Positions 15,998 through 24,193 of a stretch of DNA of 50,270 nucleotides are shown here, in pieces; position 1 is the first letter of the stretch, and each line of letters opens with the position of its first letter. A program made the position numbers and the translations under genes. The stretch covers positions 1 to 50,270 of the forward strand of contig NZ_REBN01000144.1 in NCBI RefSeq assembly GCF_007692705.1, in the 5' to 3' direction. The notes beneath the pieces are model-generated. The model did no database searches, had not been told where the DNA came from, and worked only from the letters and a program-made list of their open reading frames with translations. The DNA comes from Mongoliibacter sp. (GTDB taxonomy: Bacteria; Bacteroidota; Bacteroidia; Cytophagales; Cyclobacteriaceae).

Positions 15998-16891
15998 TTA
16001 TTTGATATTTACAGACCCTACAGAAACGTCAATGACAAAAGACATTAAATTTTCTGCATCCTCTGTATAAGACTTACTGACATAAGTTTTATTTCCAATA
16101 TCTTTAAGAAATTTTGGGATTGTAGTCCGGCACATTGCCGTAGACTTTACTTTTATGATGTAGGGTTGTGATTCATCAGGTAGCACGAGATCAACTTTTC
16201 CTGCTCCAACAATTGCCGTTATATCACAAGCTTCAGGCATTTTATCAGAAAATGATAAATTTAAAGTTCCATAATTCGCTTCAAACATCATCTTTTTGGC
16301 ATTTGTAAAATTAAGATGTGATGCCTCGAGGTTTCCCATATTGATTTTCACCATTAGGGTATCCATTTTAACAGAATTAGCCATCTTTTTGCTATAGTTC
16401 AAGAAAATGTCGGCGCTCGTTGAATTGACTTTACAGTTAGATATAGGTAGATGGGAAAAATCGAAAGTGGCTTTACCTATTCCGAAATTAAAATTTAGAT
16501 CATATAGATAATTAGAATTGAGGCCAACTAACCACTTGTGGTCAAAATCATCATTTGAGCTTGAGAACAGTTTGTAAGAAAGACTTTTCCCCAAATTTTC
16601 AGACTCTACATTCCTGTGGGTGAGATAGGTATTGAGAACTCCATTTACTGTCTCATGATGAAATACAGGTAGGATATTAACCTTAGAGAGGTCACAGTGA
16701 ATAAAAACAGGGTCTTCACTTTGTTTTCTTTGAATATCAGAGATTCCCTTATAAACATTAAAGTCTAATTGAACCAGGTTATACCCGTGCCTTTCTTCAA
16801 CTTTAAATTCCTTAATAATCTGGGAACTACTTTCTAGCCTGGCTCCAAATACTAGGCAAATTATTAAGCATAATTTATTCAACATACGCAT
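15998..16891 (-). CDS. Exported DUF4097-like (putative adhesin/beta-solenoid) protein
   Basis: A 297-residue protein with an N-terminal signal (LNKLCLIICLVFGARLESSSQ). The second half shows short repeated strands such as VKINMGNLEASHLNFTNAKK and MFEANYGTLNLSFSD, then VGAGKVDLVLP and ISVGSVNIK-like ends, the pattern of DUF4097-type right-handed beta-solenoids. Function unknown; the family is often placed near anti-sigma or transporter genes. It sits between the dnaJ terminator and the ABC transporter pair, 44 nt upstream of the ATPase gene, so it may share a transcript with that exporter. ATG codons at 16891 and 16885 are both possible starts. Confidence 0.55.
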   Translation of the reverse strand: MRMLNKLCLIICLVFGARLESSSQIIKEFKVEERHGYNLVQLDFNVYKGISDIQRKQSEDPVFIHCDLSKVNILPVFHHETVNGVLNTYLTHRNVESENLGKSLSYKLFSSSNDDFDHKWLVGLNSNYLYDLNFNFGIGKATFDFSHLPISNCKVNSTSADIFLNYSKKMANSVKMDTLMVKINMGNLEASHLNFTNAKKMMFEANYGTLNLSFSDKMPEACDITAIVGAGKVDLVLPDESQPYIIKVKSTAMCRTTIPKFLKDIGNKTYVSKSYTEDAENLMSFVIDVSVGSVNIK

Positions 16892-16927
16892 AAATTACGG
16901 CGGTAAGCCTAAAAGGTTCCTAAAGGT

Positions 16928-16956
16928 AAAAAAAAAGCCGGATTTTATTTCCGGCT
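16928..16956 (-). terminator. Intrinsic terminator of the obg-grpE-dnaJ operon
   Basis: On the minus strand a 7-bp stem (AGCCGGA/TCCGGCT, 16936-16942 and 16950-16956) with a 7-nt loop is followed by a run of nine T residues. It starts 9 nt past the dnaJ stop. Confidence 0.85.
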
Positions 16957-16964
16957 ATATTTTT

Positions 16965-18071
16965 TTAGAAGAATTCCTTCATTTTATCAAAGAAGCTTTT
17001 TTCAGAATTACCTGGATCAGGCTTGAAATTTTCTGAACCTCTAAGGCCTTCCAGAAGAGCTCTTTCTTCTTTGTTTAGTTGCTTCGGTGTCCACACATTA
17101 ACATGAATCAATTGATCACCTCTGATGTAGCCGTTTATGTCCTTTATACCTTTGCCTTTTAGTCTTAGAATTTTACCGCTCTGAGTTCCAGGTTCAAGTT
17201 TGATTTTTACTTTACCATCAATGGTAGGCACTTCTATGGAAGCACCTAGTGCAGCATCTATGAAGTTTACATAGAGATCAAATACGACATTGTTTCCATC
17301 TCTTTGAAGAGTATTATCTTCAATTTCTTCGATCACGATGAGAAGGTCGCCTGGTATACCACCAGCAGTTTCATTTCCTTTTCCTGACATGCTCAATTGC
17401 ATACCGTCGGCAACACCGCCCGGAATGTTAATGGAAATTACTTCTTCTTTAATGATTAACCCTCTTGGGTCAGCCTCCGCTGGTTTTTTATCGATAATCT
17501 GACCGTTGCCTCCACACGCTGGGCAAGTACTTGCAGAGACCATCTGCCCAAGCATGGTATTCACTATTTTTTTGACTTGTCCAGAACCCTGGCAAGTGCT
17601 ACATGTTTTGAAAGTTACACCATCTGCTAAAATTTGTCTTTTAACTTTGATTTTTTTCTCAACACCGTTGGCTATTTCCTTTAGATTTAGTTTAAGTTTG
17701 ACCCTTAGGTTGGTGCCTTTTTTGGTTCTTCTACCACCTCTACCTCCTCCAAAGAAGGATTCGAAGCCACTTCCCCCGAAGATATCTCCGAATTGGGAGA
17801 ATATGTCATCCATATTCATTCCGCCTCCGCCATATCCACCATTACCGCCAAGTCCTTGATGACCAAACTGATCATAGCGTTGCTTTTTCTCAGGATTACT
17901 CAGAACTTCGTAAGCTTCAGCAGCTTCTTTAAATTTATCTTCCGCTTCTGGATTGTCAGGGTTTTTGTCAGGATGATATTTAATAGCAAGCTTTCTGTAG
18001 GCCTTTTTGATTTCCTCAGGGCTTGCACTTTTAGATACTCCCAATATTTCGTAATAATCTCTCTTTGCCAT
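16965..18071 (-). CDS. dnaJ: Chaperone DnaJ (Hsp40) with a reduced zinc-finger domain
   Basis: A 368-residue co-chaperone that stimulates DnaK ATPase and delivers substrates. The J-domain (1-70) has the HPD motif at 33-35; a Gly/Phe-rich stretch runs about 72-115; C-terminal substrate-binding domains follow. The usual cysteine-rich domain has four CxxCxGxG repeats binding two zinc ions, but here only two are present: CSTCQGSG (C157, C160) and CPACGGNG (C183, C186). By spacing they match repeats 2 and 3, which form zinc centre II. Repeats 1 and 4 are absent, without a frameshift. It starts 9 nt after grpE and ends the operon. Confidence 0.93.
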   Translation of the reverse strand: MAKRDYYEILGVSKSASPEEIKKAYRKLAIKYHPDKNPDNPEAEDKFKEAAEAYEVLSNPEKKQRYDQFGHQGLGGNGGYGGGGMNMDDIFSQFGDIFGGSGFESFFGGGRGGRRTKKGTNLRVKLKLNLKEIANGVEKKIKVKRQILADGVTFKTCSTCQGSGQVKKIVNTMLGQMVSASTCPACGGNGQIIDKKPAEADPRGLIIKEEVISINIPGGVADGMQLSMSGKGNETAGGIPGDLLIVIEEIEDNTLQRDGNNVVFDLYVNFIDAALGASIEVPTIDGKVKIKLEPGTQSGKILRLKGKGIKDINGYIRGDQLIHVNVWTPKQLNKEERALLEGLRGSENFKPDPGNSEKSFFDKMKEFF

Positions 18072-18080
18072 GATTTCTTA

Positions 18081-18662
18081 TTATGCTCCTATGACTACCT
18101 TAGCGTAACGTACCACTTTGTCACCTAGAGTATAACCATTTTCTACAACATCTATTACCTTACCCTTCAATTCTTCGTTAGGCGCTGGTATTTGGGTAAT
18201 TGCTTCCTGTGTTTCGGAATCAAAATTATTACCAACTAGGTCAGACATCACCTTTACTCCTTTTCCTTCCAAAACTTTGAGTAGTTTTTGAAATACAAGT
18301 TGATTGCCCTCCCTAACTTTATCTGCCTCACTTATTACCTGACTTGCTTTAAAAGATCTTTCAAAATCGTCAATTACAGGAAGTATTTCCTTTATTAAGT
18401 CCTCAGAAGCAGTTTTGATCAGGTCCAGTTTTTCTTTTGCGGTTCTTCTCCTATAGTTTTCAAACTCAGAATAGAGCCTCAAATATTTGTCTTTTAATTC
18501 CTGCACTTCTTGTTTTAATTTCTCTTCAGGAGATATTTCAATGGTCTCTGAGGATGATTCATTATCTATATTTTCTGAAGGTTGATTAAGATCAGTATCT
18601 TGACCTTGCTTCACTTCGCTTGAAGTAGACTGCTCCTCTTTGATAGTTTCTTTTTCCTGCAT
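18081..18662 (-). CDS. grpE: Nucleotide exchange factor GrpE
   Basis: A 193-residue protein from the ATG at 18660-18662. It promotes ADP release from DnaK. The acidic, Ser/Glu-rich N-terminus is followed by the long helix (EEKLKQEVQELKDKYLRLYSEFENYRRR), the conserved FERS segment and a C-terminal beta domain ending NGYTLGDKVVRYAKVVIG. The start is uncertain: in-frame ATGs at 18710 (MANKLISN) and 18743 exist, the latter overlapping obg by 8 nt. I prefer 18662 because the preceding bases are A-rich and the extra residues are basic and unlike the family. Confidence 0.85.
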   Translation of the reverse strand: MQEKETIKEEQSTSSEVKQGQDTDLNQPSENIDNESSSETIEISPEEKLKQEVQELKDKYLRLYSEFENYRRRTAKEKLDLIKTASEDLIKEILPVIDDFERSFKASQVISEADKVREGNQLVFQKLLKVLEGKGVKVMSDLVGNNFDSETQEAITQIPAPNEELKGKVIDVVENGYTLGDKVVRYAKVVIGA

Positions 18663-18735
18663 TTTATTCGGTTTTTTACTCTTTAAATTACTTATCAATT
18701 TATTTGCCATAGAAAGTAAACTGACAAACTGGCAC

Positions 18736-19731
18736 TTATTCACTTGTAATTGCCTGCCAAAGCATATCTTTTAACTTTTCTAAGTTATACTGAGTGACGG
18801 ATGAAATAAATAGAGAAGGTAATTCGGAGGGGATTTCTGCTTGCATTTGTTCCATAAGTTCTTGGTCCAACATGTCGGCTTTTGTAATTGCCAAAAGCCT
18901 CTTCTTATCAAGTAGCTCCGGGTTGTATTTTTTTAATTCACCTAATAGAATATTGTACTGGTCTGTTATGCTATCTGCATCTGCGGGTATCATGAACAGT
19001 AAAATGGAATTTCGTTCAATGTGCCTTAAAAACCGCAGACCCAATCCCCTACCTTCCGATGCTCCCTCAATAATTCCAGGAATATCAGCCATTACAAAAG
19101 ACCTGTCGTCTCTATAGGGGATCACTCCTAAATTTGGGACAAGGGTTGTGAATGGGTAATCTCCGATTTCAGGCTTAGCTGCTGAAATACTGGAAAGCAA
19201 AGTGGATTTACCTGCATTTGGAAAACCAACCAGCCCGACATCTGCAAGTAATTTCAATTCCAGTATAATCCACTCTTCTATTCCTGGCTCACCAGGTTGG
19301 GCATAATGCGGCGCTTGATTGGTGGAAGTCTTGAAATGGTCATTGCCTAACCCACCTCTACCTCCTGAGGTGAGAATTACTTCTTGACCATCCTCGGTAA
19401 TTTCATGACGAAGTTCCATGGTTTCAGCATCTTTTGCTATCGTACCTAGGGGTACTTCCAGTATGATGTCGTTACCATCTCTTCCTTTTCTTCTACCTCC
19501 TTCGCCTCCTTTTCCCTCTTCTGCGATGACATGCTTTTTATACTTAAGGTGGAGTAAGGTCCAGTGCTGAGCATTGCCTCGAAGTATAATGTGACCACCT
19601 CTGCCACCATCACCTCCATCAGGGCCGCCTTTTGGTACGTGTTTTTCTCTTCTGAAATGGACTGAACCTGGTCCGCCCGCGCCGGACCTGGAACAGAATT
19701 TCACATAATCTATAAAGTTGGAATCCGCCAC
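18736..19731 (-). CDS. obg: GTPase Obg/CgtA
   Basis: A 331-residue essential GTPase linked to 50S ribosome assembly and stress control. The N-terminal Obg fold (1-158) is glycine-rich ([18 protein letters not shown]), and the G domain has [11 protein letters not shown] (G1), [16 protein letters not shown] (G3/switch II) and TKADM (G4). The C-terminal extension of some Obg proteins is short here. The start is GTG (19729-19731). It leads the obg-grpE-dnaJ group. A -7-like box and a hairpin lie in the 84 nt upstream. Confidence 0.93.
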   Translation of the reverse strand: MADSNFIDYVKFCSRSGAGGPGSVHFRREKHVPKGGPDGGDGGRGGHIILRGNAQHWTLLHLKYKKHVIAEEGKGGEGGRRKGRDGNDIILEVPLGTIAKDAETMELRHEITEDGQEVILTSGGRGGLGNDHFKTSTNQAPHYAQPGEPGIEEWIILELKLLADVGLVGFPNAGKSTLLSSISAAKPEIGDYPFTTLVPNLGVIPYRDDRSFVMADIPGIIEGASEGRGLGLRFLRHIERNSILLFMIPADADSITDQYNILLGELKKYNPELLDKKRLLAITKADMLDQELMEQMQAEIPSELPSLFISSVTQYNLEKLKDMLWQAITSE

Positions 19732-19749
19732 GTTCTATTTTTTAACTAA

Positions 19750-19780
19750 TAAAAATGGCTAAGCTCTGAAGCTTAGCCAA
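19750..19780 (-). terminator. Hairpin between adk and obg: terminator and/or leader hairpin
   Basis: A perfect 9-bp stem, TGGCTAAGC/GCTTAGCCA (19756-19764 and 19771-19779) with a 6-nt loop, followed on the minus strand by TTTTT. It lies 37 nt after the adk stop and would end the hpt-adk transcript. It also lies downstream of the -7-like box at 19793-19800, so it may be inside the obg leader. Confidence 0.7.
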
Positions 19781-19792
19781 CTGTAATTTTGA

Positions 19793-19800
19793 CAAAGGTA
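19793..19800 (-). promoter_or_regulatory. Candidate -7 box upstream of obg
   Basis: On the minus strand the sequence is TACCTTTG, a perfect TAnnTTTG match. No -33 TTG is found at 19-21 nt. Transcription would start near 19786, just before the 9-bp hairpin. Confidence 0.4.
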
Positions 19801-19815
19801 ATGATATTTTAAGTA

Positions 19816-20388
19816 TTAGTACTTGTCAATCACATTTGAGATATCTCCAAATATTCCGTCTATGGTTCCAACTCCTTCTACTTTTGTCAATTTTCCCTGT
19901 GCTTTATAATATTCAGCTACCGGTAATGTTTCTTCCAAATAAACATCAATCCTTGTTTGTATCTTTATATCATCCTGATCGTCAGCCCTGCCTGAAGTTT
20001 TTCCTCTTTCTCTGATTCGCTGCTTAAGTACTTTTTCTTCTACTTCCAAAGCGATCATACCGGAAATTTCCATATTGTGTTCTTCCATCAGGTGATCCAA
20101 TGCCTGTGCTTGTGCTACAGTTCTGGGGAATCCGTCAAAAATGAACCCTTTGGTATCTGGAGTATTTTTTATTTTATCTCCAACCATTCCAATTACCACC
20201 TCATCTGGAACCAGTCTACCTTCGTCCATATACTTTCGGGCAAGTAATCCCAATTCAGTTCCCTCTCCCAGGTGTTTCCTGAAAAGGTCACCGGTAGATA
20301 AATGAGTGAGATTATATTTAGTGATTATTTTTTCACTTTGGGTTCCCTTTCCGGCTCCCGGAGGGCCAAATAAAACGATATTGAGCAT
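19816..20388 (-). CDS. adk: Adenylate kinase (short-lid form)
   Basis: A 190-residue kinase converting AMP and ATP to two ADP. The chosen ATG (20386-20388) starts directly at the first strand, MLNIVLFGPPGAGKGTQ; the longer frame adds 22 residues that would overlap hpt. P-loop GPPGAGKGT (8-16), AMP-site FDGFPRTVAQA and RGKTSGRADDQDD are visible. The lid is the short type without the zinc-binding insert. It follows hpt by 16 nt on the same strand and is followed by a strong hairpin. Confidence 0.94.
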   Translation of the reverse strand: MLNIVLFGPPGAGKGTQSEKIITKYNLTHLSTGDLFRKHLGEGTELGLLARKYMDEGRLVPDEVVIGMVGDKIKNTPDTKGFIFDGFPRTVAQAQALDHLMEEHNMEISGMIALEVEEKVLKQRIRERGKTSGRADDQDDIKIQTRIDVYLEETLPVAEYYKAQGKLTKVEGVGTIDGIFGDISNVIDKY

Positions 20389-20404
20389 TTTATAGGTTTT
20401 AGTT

Positions 20405-20938
20405 TTAGTCCGTTTTAAGTTGATAAATTTCTGCCAGATTCCTTCCAAGTCCATCGTAGTCTAAACCATACCCAACTACAAACTTATTTGGGATGCTGAA
20501 ACCAATGTAGTCTATTTTGATATCCTTTATCAAAGCTTCTGGTTTATGTAGTAATGTGACAATAGTTATATTTTTTGGCTTTTTTTCACTTATAGTCTCC
20601 AATAAATAAGACATGCTTAGACCTGTGTCTACAATATCTTCTACTATAATCACTTCTCTTCCTTCAATGTCCTTTTCAAGTCCGAAAAGTTGTTTGACTT
20701 TTCCAGTCGAGGATTCACCTTGATAGGAGGAAATCTTTATGAATGAAACCTCTGCAGATACTGAAATTGCTTTTGAAAGGTCAGATAAAAACATGAACGC
20801 ACCGTTCAATACTCCAATTATAATAGGCTCTTTCCCATTAAAATTTTCCGAAATCTCTTTACCCATTTCCCTTATTCTTTCATCCAGCTGGGAGGAATCA
20901 ATGAAAGGGATAAACTTTTTATCCTTAATCTCTATCAT
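20405..20938 (-). CDS. hpt: Hypoxanthine phosphoribosyltransferase
   Basis: A 177-residue purine-salvage enzyme making IMP or GMP from hypoxanthine or guanine and PRPP. The PRPP motif is VIIVEDIVDTG (96-106), with GVLNGAFMF (42-50) for the first loop and the base-binding region YIGFSIPNKFVVGYGLDYD. The ATG at 20936-20938 is preferred; an upstream in-frame start would add 10 hydrophobic residues over the leader hairpin. It forms a transcription unit with adk. Confidence 0.92.
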   Translation of the reverse strand: MIEIKDKKFIPFIDSSQLDERIREMGKEISENFNGKEPIIIGVLNGAFMFLSDLSKAISVSAEVSFIKISSYQGESSTGKVKQLFGLEKDIEGREVIIVEDIVDTGLSMSYLLETISEKKPKNITIVTLLHKPEALIKDIKIDYIGFSIPNKFVVGYGLDYDGLGRNLAEIYQLKTD

Positions 20939-20946
20939 CTGCAAAT

Positions 20947-20966
20947 AAAAAAACTCCTTAAGGAGC
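20947..20966 (-). terminator. Short hairpin with T7 run upstream of hpt
   Basis: The palindrome CTCCTTAAGGAG (20954-20965) is followed on the minus strand by seven T residues, giving a 5-bp-at-most stem with a TTAA loop. It lies 54 nt after the stop of the M42-like gene and 15 nt before hpt. It could end the peptidase transcript or form the 5-prime end of the hpt mRNA. Confidence 0.5.
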
Positions 20967-20971
20967 AATCA

Positions 20972-20979
20972 CAAATATA
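20972..20979 (-). promoter_or_regulatory. Candidate -7 box upstream of hpt
   Basis: The minus strand reads TATATTTG, a perfect TAnnTTTG match; transcription would start near 20965, at the base of the CTCCTTAAGGAG hairpin. No TTG at the -33 distance. Confidence 0.35.
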
Positions 20980-21019
20980 TAAAAAATGATTACTGTGACC
21001 CTCTTATTTTTGCTAATAC

Positions 21020-21937
21020 TTATAGATGGTGCATCAAATACTTATACATTTCAATCATAGCATTCAAGTCAGCCCAGGAAACTTTCTCATTTGGACTATG
21101 TACATTGTCTTCCGGAGCACCTATAAAACACCAATCAATAAAGTAAGGTGAAAATTGGATTTCTCTGCCGTCACTGCTGCCAGAATCTTCTATTTCGAGT
21201 TGATATGGAATGTTGCTTTCTGAAGCAAGTTTTATTATTTCATCCAAAAAGGATTTTCTCGGAATGTGCTTATCCCTAACTGAAATCACAACTCCATTAT
21301 CATGAGTTACCCCATCAGTAACCCAAGTGATATCGGAGATTAGTCCAAAAGAAATTGGTGATTTTTGTTGGATGAAATTTAGTATTGCAGGCATGCTGCC
21401 CCCTCCATGTTCTTCATATGTTGTGAACACAATCCAGCCATCTTGAATAGTCTCACACAGTTTGATTGCGTTATATATGCCGAGTCTATTGTCAAGGTAG
21501 GCAGCTTGAATGAAGTTTTCATTGATTCTTATTTGCTGTTCGAATGAAAACCTCGTTCCTGGCACCACTTGCCTGGGGAAATTGTGAAAAAGTTGTCCGT
21601 TGCTTTCGGAAATTTTGCACCTGATAGGTCCTAATTCATCTTTTCCAATAATAGTTGTACCTTCTTCAATTTCGGGACCGCCAATGGCAACCAGCTGGTT
21701 TTGGTACCTTGACATAAAACCTATTGTGTCCATGTGCGCGAATACCGCACCTCTGGGTTCTCCGAATTTAAGTAACAGACAATCATGCACTTGCCTTCCT
21801 GAGAATACTTCAGGCTGAACATTCCAAAATTTGCTACGTTGTTGGATTAAATTGAATAAATATGCTCGCATAGGAGACTCATCTCCTGAAGTGCTTTGTA
21901 TTTCTAAAATATCACTTAAAATATCGGTTAATGGCAT
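21020..21937 (-). CDS. M42-like metallopeptidase (aminopeptidase family)
   Basis: A 305-residue cytoplasmic peptidase of the M20/M42 co-catalytic metal group. Candidate metal ligands and catalytic residues occur in order: H68-x-D70 (FAHMDTIG), D149 (AAYLDNRLG), E175-E176 (TYEEHGGG), D202 (LISDITW) and H280 (DNVHSPNE). A conserved SGSSDGREI segment sits at 252-260. It is shorter than typical M42 enzymes of about 350 residues, mainly by a smaller dimerisation domain. Specificity is not visible. It stands alone between the divergent ompA-type gene and hpt. Confidence 0.75.
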   Translation of the reverse strand: MPLTDILSDILEIQSTSGDESPMRAYLFNLIQQRSKFWNVQPEVFSGRQVHDCLLLKFGEPRGAVFAHMDTIGFMSRYQNQLVAIGGPEIEEGTTIIGKDELGPIRCKISESNGQLFHNFPRQVVPGTRFSFEQQIRINENFIQAAYLDNRLGIYNAIKLCETIQDGWIVFTTYEEHGGGSMPAILNFIQQKSPISFGLISDITWVTDGVTHDNGVVISVRDKHIPRKSFLDEIIKLASESNIPYQLEIEDSGSSDGREIQFSPYFIDWCFIGAPEDNVHSPNEKVSWADLNAMIEMYKYLMHHL

Positions 21938-22026
21938 AGTTTGTGTGGTATTAAAATTATAGTATTACTACTGGAAATTTGAAAAGATTTTTCAGAAAGT
22001 TTAAAGTTTTAAAATATTAATATACA

Positions 22027-22056
22027 TTTGTGATAAGTTAAAAGTTTATAAATTTG
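22027..22056 (+). promoter_or_regulatory. Promoter of the OmpA-family gene
   Basis: TTTG (22027-22030), 18-nt spacer, TAAATTTG (22049-22056), a perfect -7 match. Transcription would start near 22063, giving a leader of about 40 nt. A second perfect -7 match, TACATTTG (22023-22030), overlaps the -33 element and could be an alternative start. Confidence 0.6.
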
Positions 22057-22101
22057 CAGTCAAATCAATTAAACACTCAAAATTTGAAAAAATTTTTTAT
22101 T

Positions 22102-23424
22102 ATGAAAAAATTACTACTATCAACAATTATGGCTGGTGCTTTGGCTTTCGGAGTCAATGCCCAGGACGACGACTTCAACAGATGGTCTGTCGAATTTGGT
22201 GGTGGATTCAATAAACCAATGGCTCCGTTAACTCCAGGTTTCTTGTCTCCAACCTTGAATATTGGACATGCTGACCTTGGGGTGAGATATATGTTCAATG
22301 AAAAATTTGGTGCGAAACTGGATTTCGGTTTCGGTTCATTCAGTGAAGCAAGTGGCAACAGTCCTTCCTTCTCAACAAACTACCACAGGGTAAACCTTCA
22401 AGGTGTAGCCAATTTGGGTAGAATCATGAATTGGGAAACTTTCTCAAGAAACGTAAGTTTACTTGGTCACTTAGGAGCTGGTTTTGGTCAAGTAAGACCA
22501 CAGGAAAATGCGTTCAATGATTTCGATGATAATGTTTACAACATTATTGCGGGTCTAACTGGTCAAGTGAAGCTTTCTGAAAGAGTTGCATTGGTAGGTG
22601 ATATCAGTACAATTTTGAATGGTCGTCAAACCATTACATTTGACGGTGCTTCTGCTATACTTCCTAGCACAATGCCTCCAAGCGCTAGCAACCCTAATGT
22701 TCCTGCTGCAACCAACAATGGTTTCTTCGGAGCTAACGCTACTTGGTGGACAGGTACTATTGGATTGAATATTTACTTAGGCAGCAAAGGTCAGCATGCT
22801 GATTGGTATATAGCTGCAGATAAGTATGCTACCAAAGAAGAGCTTGCTCAGCAAGTTGGCGAAATTAAAGATATGTTGAAGGATTCTGATGGAGATGGTA
22901 TTCCAGATTATCTTGATAAGGAGCCAAATACTCCAGCTGGTGCAAGAGTAGATTCTTTTGGTAGAACTCTTGATTCTGACGGAGACGGTATTCCTGATCA
23001 CTTGGACAAGTGTCCATTCGCTCCAGGTCCTGCGTCTAACGACGGATGTCCAATCGAAGAAGTAGAAGAAGTTGATTTCTTCAAGAAAGCAATTAACGAA
23101 GGTTATGTAAATGTTTACTTTGCATTCGATAGCTCTAAGCCACTTGGATACTCTTCATCATCTGTTAATTATGTTGCTAACTTCCTTAAAAGAAATCCAG
23201 GTGTAAACCTTGAAATCAAAGGATATGCTGACGAAATTGGTCCAGAAGATTACAACATGAAGTTATCTGAAAGAAGAGCGAAAGCTGTTTACGATCTTCT
23301 TGTTGCTGCAGGTATTGAAGGTGGAAGACTTTCTTACAAAGGATTCGGTGAGGATACTAGTGTAGATAAGAGATCTGCAGATGCTAGACAACTTGCTAGA
23401 AGAACAAGTTTTGAAGTGAAATAA
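22102..23424 (+). CDS. OmpA-family outer-membrane protein with calcium-binding type-3 repeats
   Basis: A 440-residue protein. The ATG at 22102 gives a signal peptide ending FGVNAQ; upstream in-frame codons are ignored. Residues of about 25-255 form an eight-strand-type beta-barrel; 270-330 hold thrombospondin type-3-like Asp-rich repeats (DSDGDGIPDYLDKEPNTP; DSDGDGIPDHLDKCPFAP); the last 110 residues form the OmpA peptidoglycan-binding domain, with NVYFAFDSSKP, GYADEIGPEDYNMKLSERRA and a C-terminal ARRTSFEVK. It anchors the outer membrane to the wall. A strong promoter and terminator flank it, so it is a single-gene unit, probably highly expressed. Confidence 0.9.
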   Translation: MKKLLLSTIMAGALAFGVNAQDDDFNRWSVEFGGGFNKPMAPLTPGFLSPTLNIGHADLGVRYMFNEKFGAKLDFGFGSFSEASGNSPSFSTNYHRVNLQGVANLGRIMNWETFSRNVSLLGHLGAGFGQVRPQENAFNDFDDNVYNIIAGLTGQVKLSERVALVGDISTILNGRQTITFDGASAILPSTMPPSASNPNVPAATNNGFFGANATWWTGTIGLNIYLGSKGQHADWYIAADKYATKEELAQQVGEIKDMLKDSDGDGIPDYLDKEPNTPAGARVDSFGRTLDSDGDGIPDHLDKCPFAPGPASNDGCPIEEVEEVDFFKKAINEGYVNVYFAFDSSKPLGYSSSSVNYVANFLKRNPGVNLEIKGYADEIGPEDYNMKLSERRAKAVYDLLVAAGIEGGRLSYKGFGEDTSVDKRSADARQLARRTSFEVK

Positions 23425-23444
23425 TATTCATTGATATAAATATT

Positions 23445-23474
23445 AAGCCTAACCATTTTGGTTAGGCTTTTTTT
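23445..23474 (+). terminator. Intrinsic terminator of the OmpA-family gene
   Basis: A perfect 10-bp stem AAGCCTAACC/GGTTAGGCTT (23445-23454 and 23460-23469) with a 5-nt loop and a T-run, 21 nt past the stop codon. Confidence 0.9.
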
Positions 23475-23547
23475 ATGCAATTTTATTTCTCCAAGTAGGT
23501 GATACCTTAGCCGAACAGAATGAACATACCTATAAAATCAATGAAAT

Positions 23548-24189
23548 ATGTTTGTATTAAGTGATCACGATAACATTGTTCTTCAATACCTTACAGAGTT
23601 AAGGGATATAGAGATTCAAAAAGACAGATCAAGATTTAGGAATAATCTTGAAAGGATTGGAACGATCCTAGCATACGAATTGTCTAAGGACCTTTCCTAT
23701 CAATCTATAGGTATACAGACTCCCATTGAAAAGACCACGGGGAAAATATTACAAGAGCAACCCTTACTTATTTGTGTCATGAGGGCTGCAATGCCATTTT
23801 TTCAGGGCTTTTTGAATGTTTTTGATAGAGCGGACTGTGGTTTTGTAGGGGCTTACAGGAAAGAAGCAGGAAAAAATATTTCTATAGATTTTTTATATCA
23901 AGCTACCCCTGATTTAACCGATAGAGAAGTCATTTTGATTGATCCAATGTTGGCTACAGGGAAGTCAATCATAAGTACTGTCGAAAACTTATTGAAGATT
24001 GGGAAGCCGAAAATGCTTCATGTTGTTGGTGCTATAGCAGCTCCAGAAGGTATTGATCATATTTCCAAAAATCTTGGTCTTGATCATAAATTCTGGATCG
24101 GAGCCATTGACAGGGCGCTGAATGAAAAGTCATACATAGTTCCTGGATTAGGAGATGCCGGTGATCTAGCTTTTGGCCCCAAGCTATAA
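23548..24189 (+). CDS. upp: Uracil phosphoribosyltransferase
   Basis: A 213-residue salvage enzyme making UMP from uracil and PRPP. Visible: VMRAAMPFFQGF (78-89) where the family has the RAG/GLxxxxG loop, the PRPP motif VILIDPMLATGKS and the C-terminal uracil-binding GLGDAGDLAFGPK. It is close to the Upp family rather than PyrR. It starts a three-gene plus-strand group with the antiporter (4-nt gap) and a small membrane protein. Confidence 0.88.
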   Translation: MFVLSDHDNIVLQYLTELRDIEIQKDRSRFRNNLERIGTILAYELSKDLSYQSIGIQTPIEKTTGKILQEQPLLICVMRAAMPFFQGFLNVFDRADCGFVGAYRKEAGKNISIDFLYQATPDLTDREVILIDPMLATGKSIISTVENLLKIGKPKMLHVVGAIAAPEGIDHISKNLGLDHKFWIGAIDRALNEKSYIVPGLGDAGDLAFGPKL

Positions 24190-24193
24190 TTAG

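Noticed and set aside
17506-17859. Plus-strand Pro/Leu-rich ORF of 117 codons
   Set aside because: It is antisense to the Gly/Phe-rich and zinc regions of dnaJ, which explains its composition.
23544-23555. TATGTTTG as a -7 box at the upp start
   Set aside because: The match overlaps the upp start codon itself, so it would begin transcription inside the gene.
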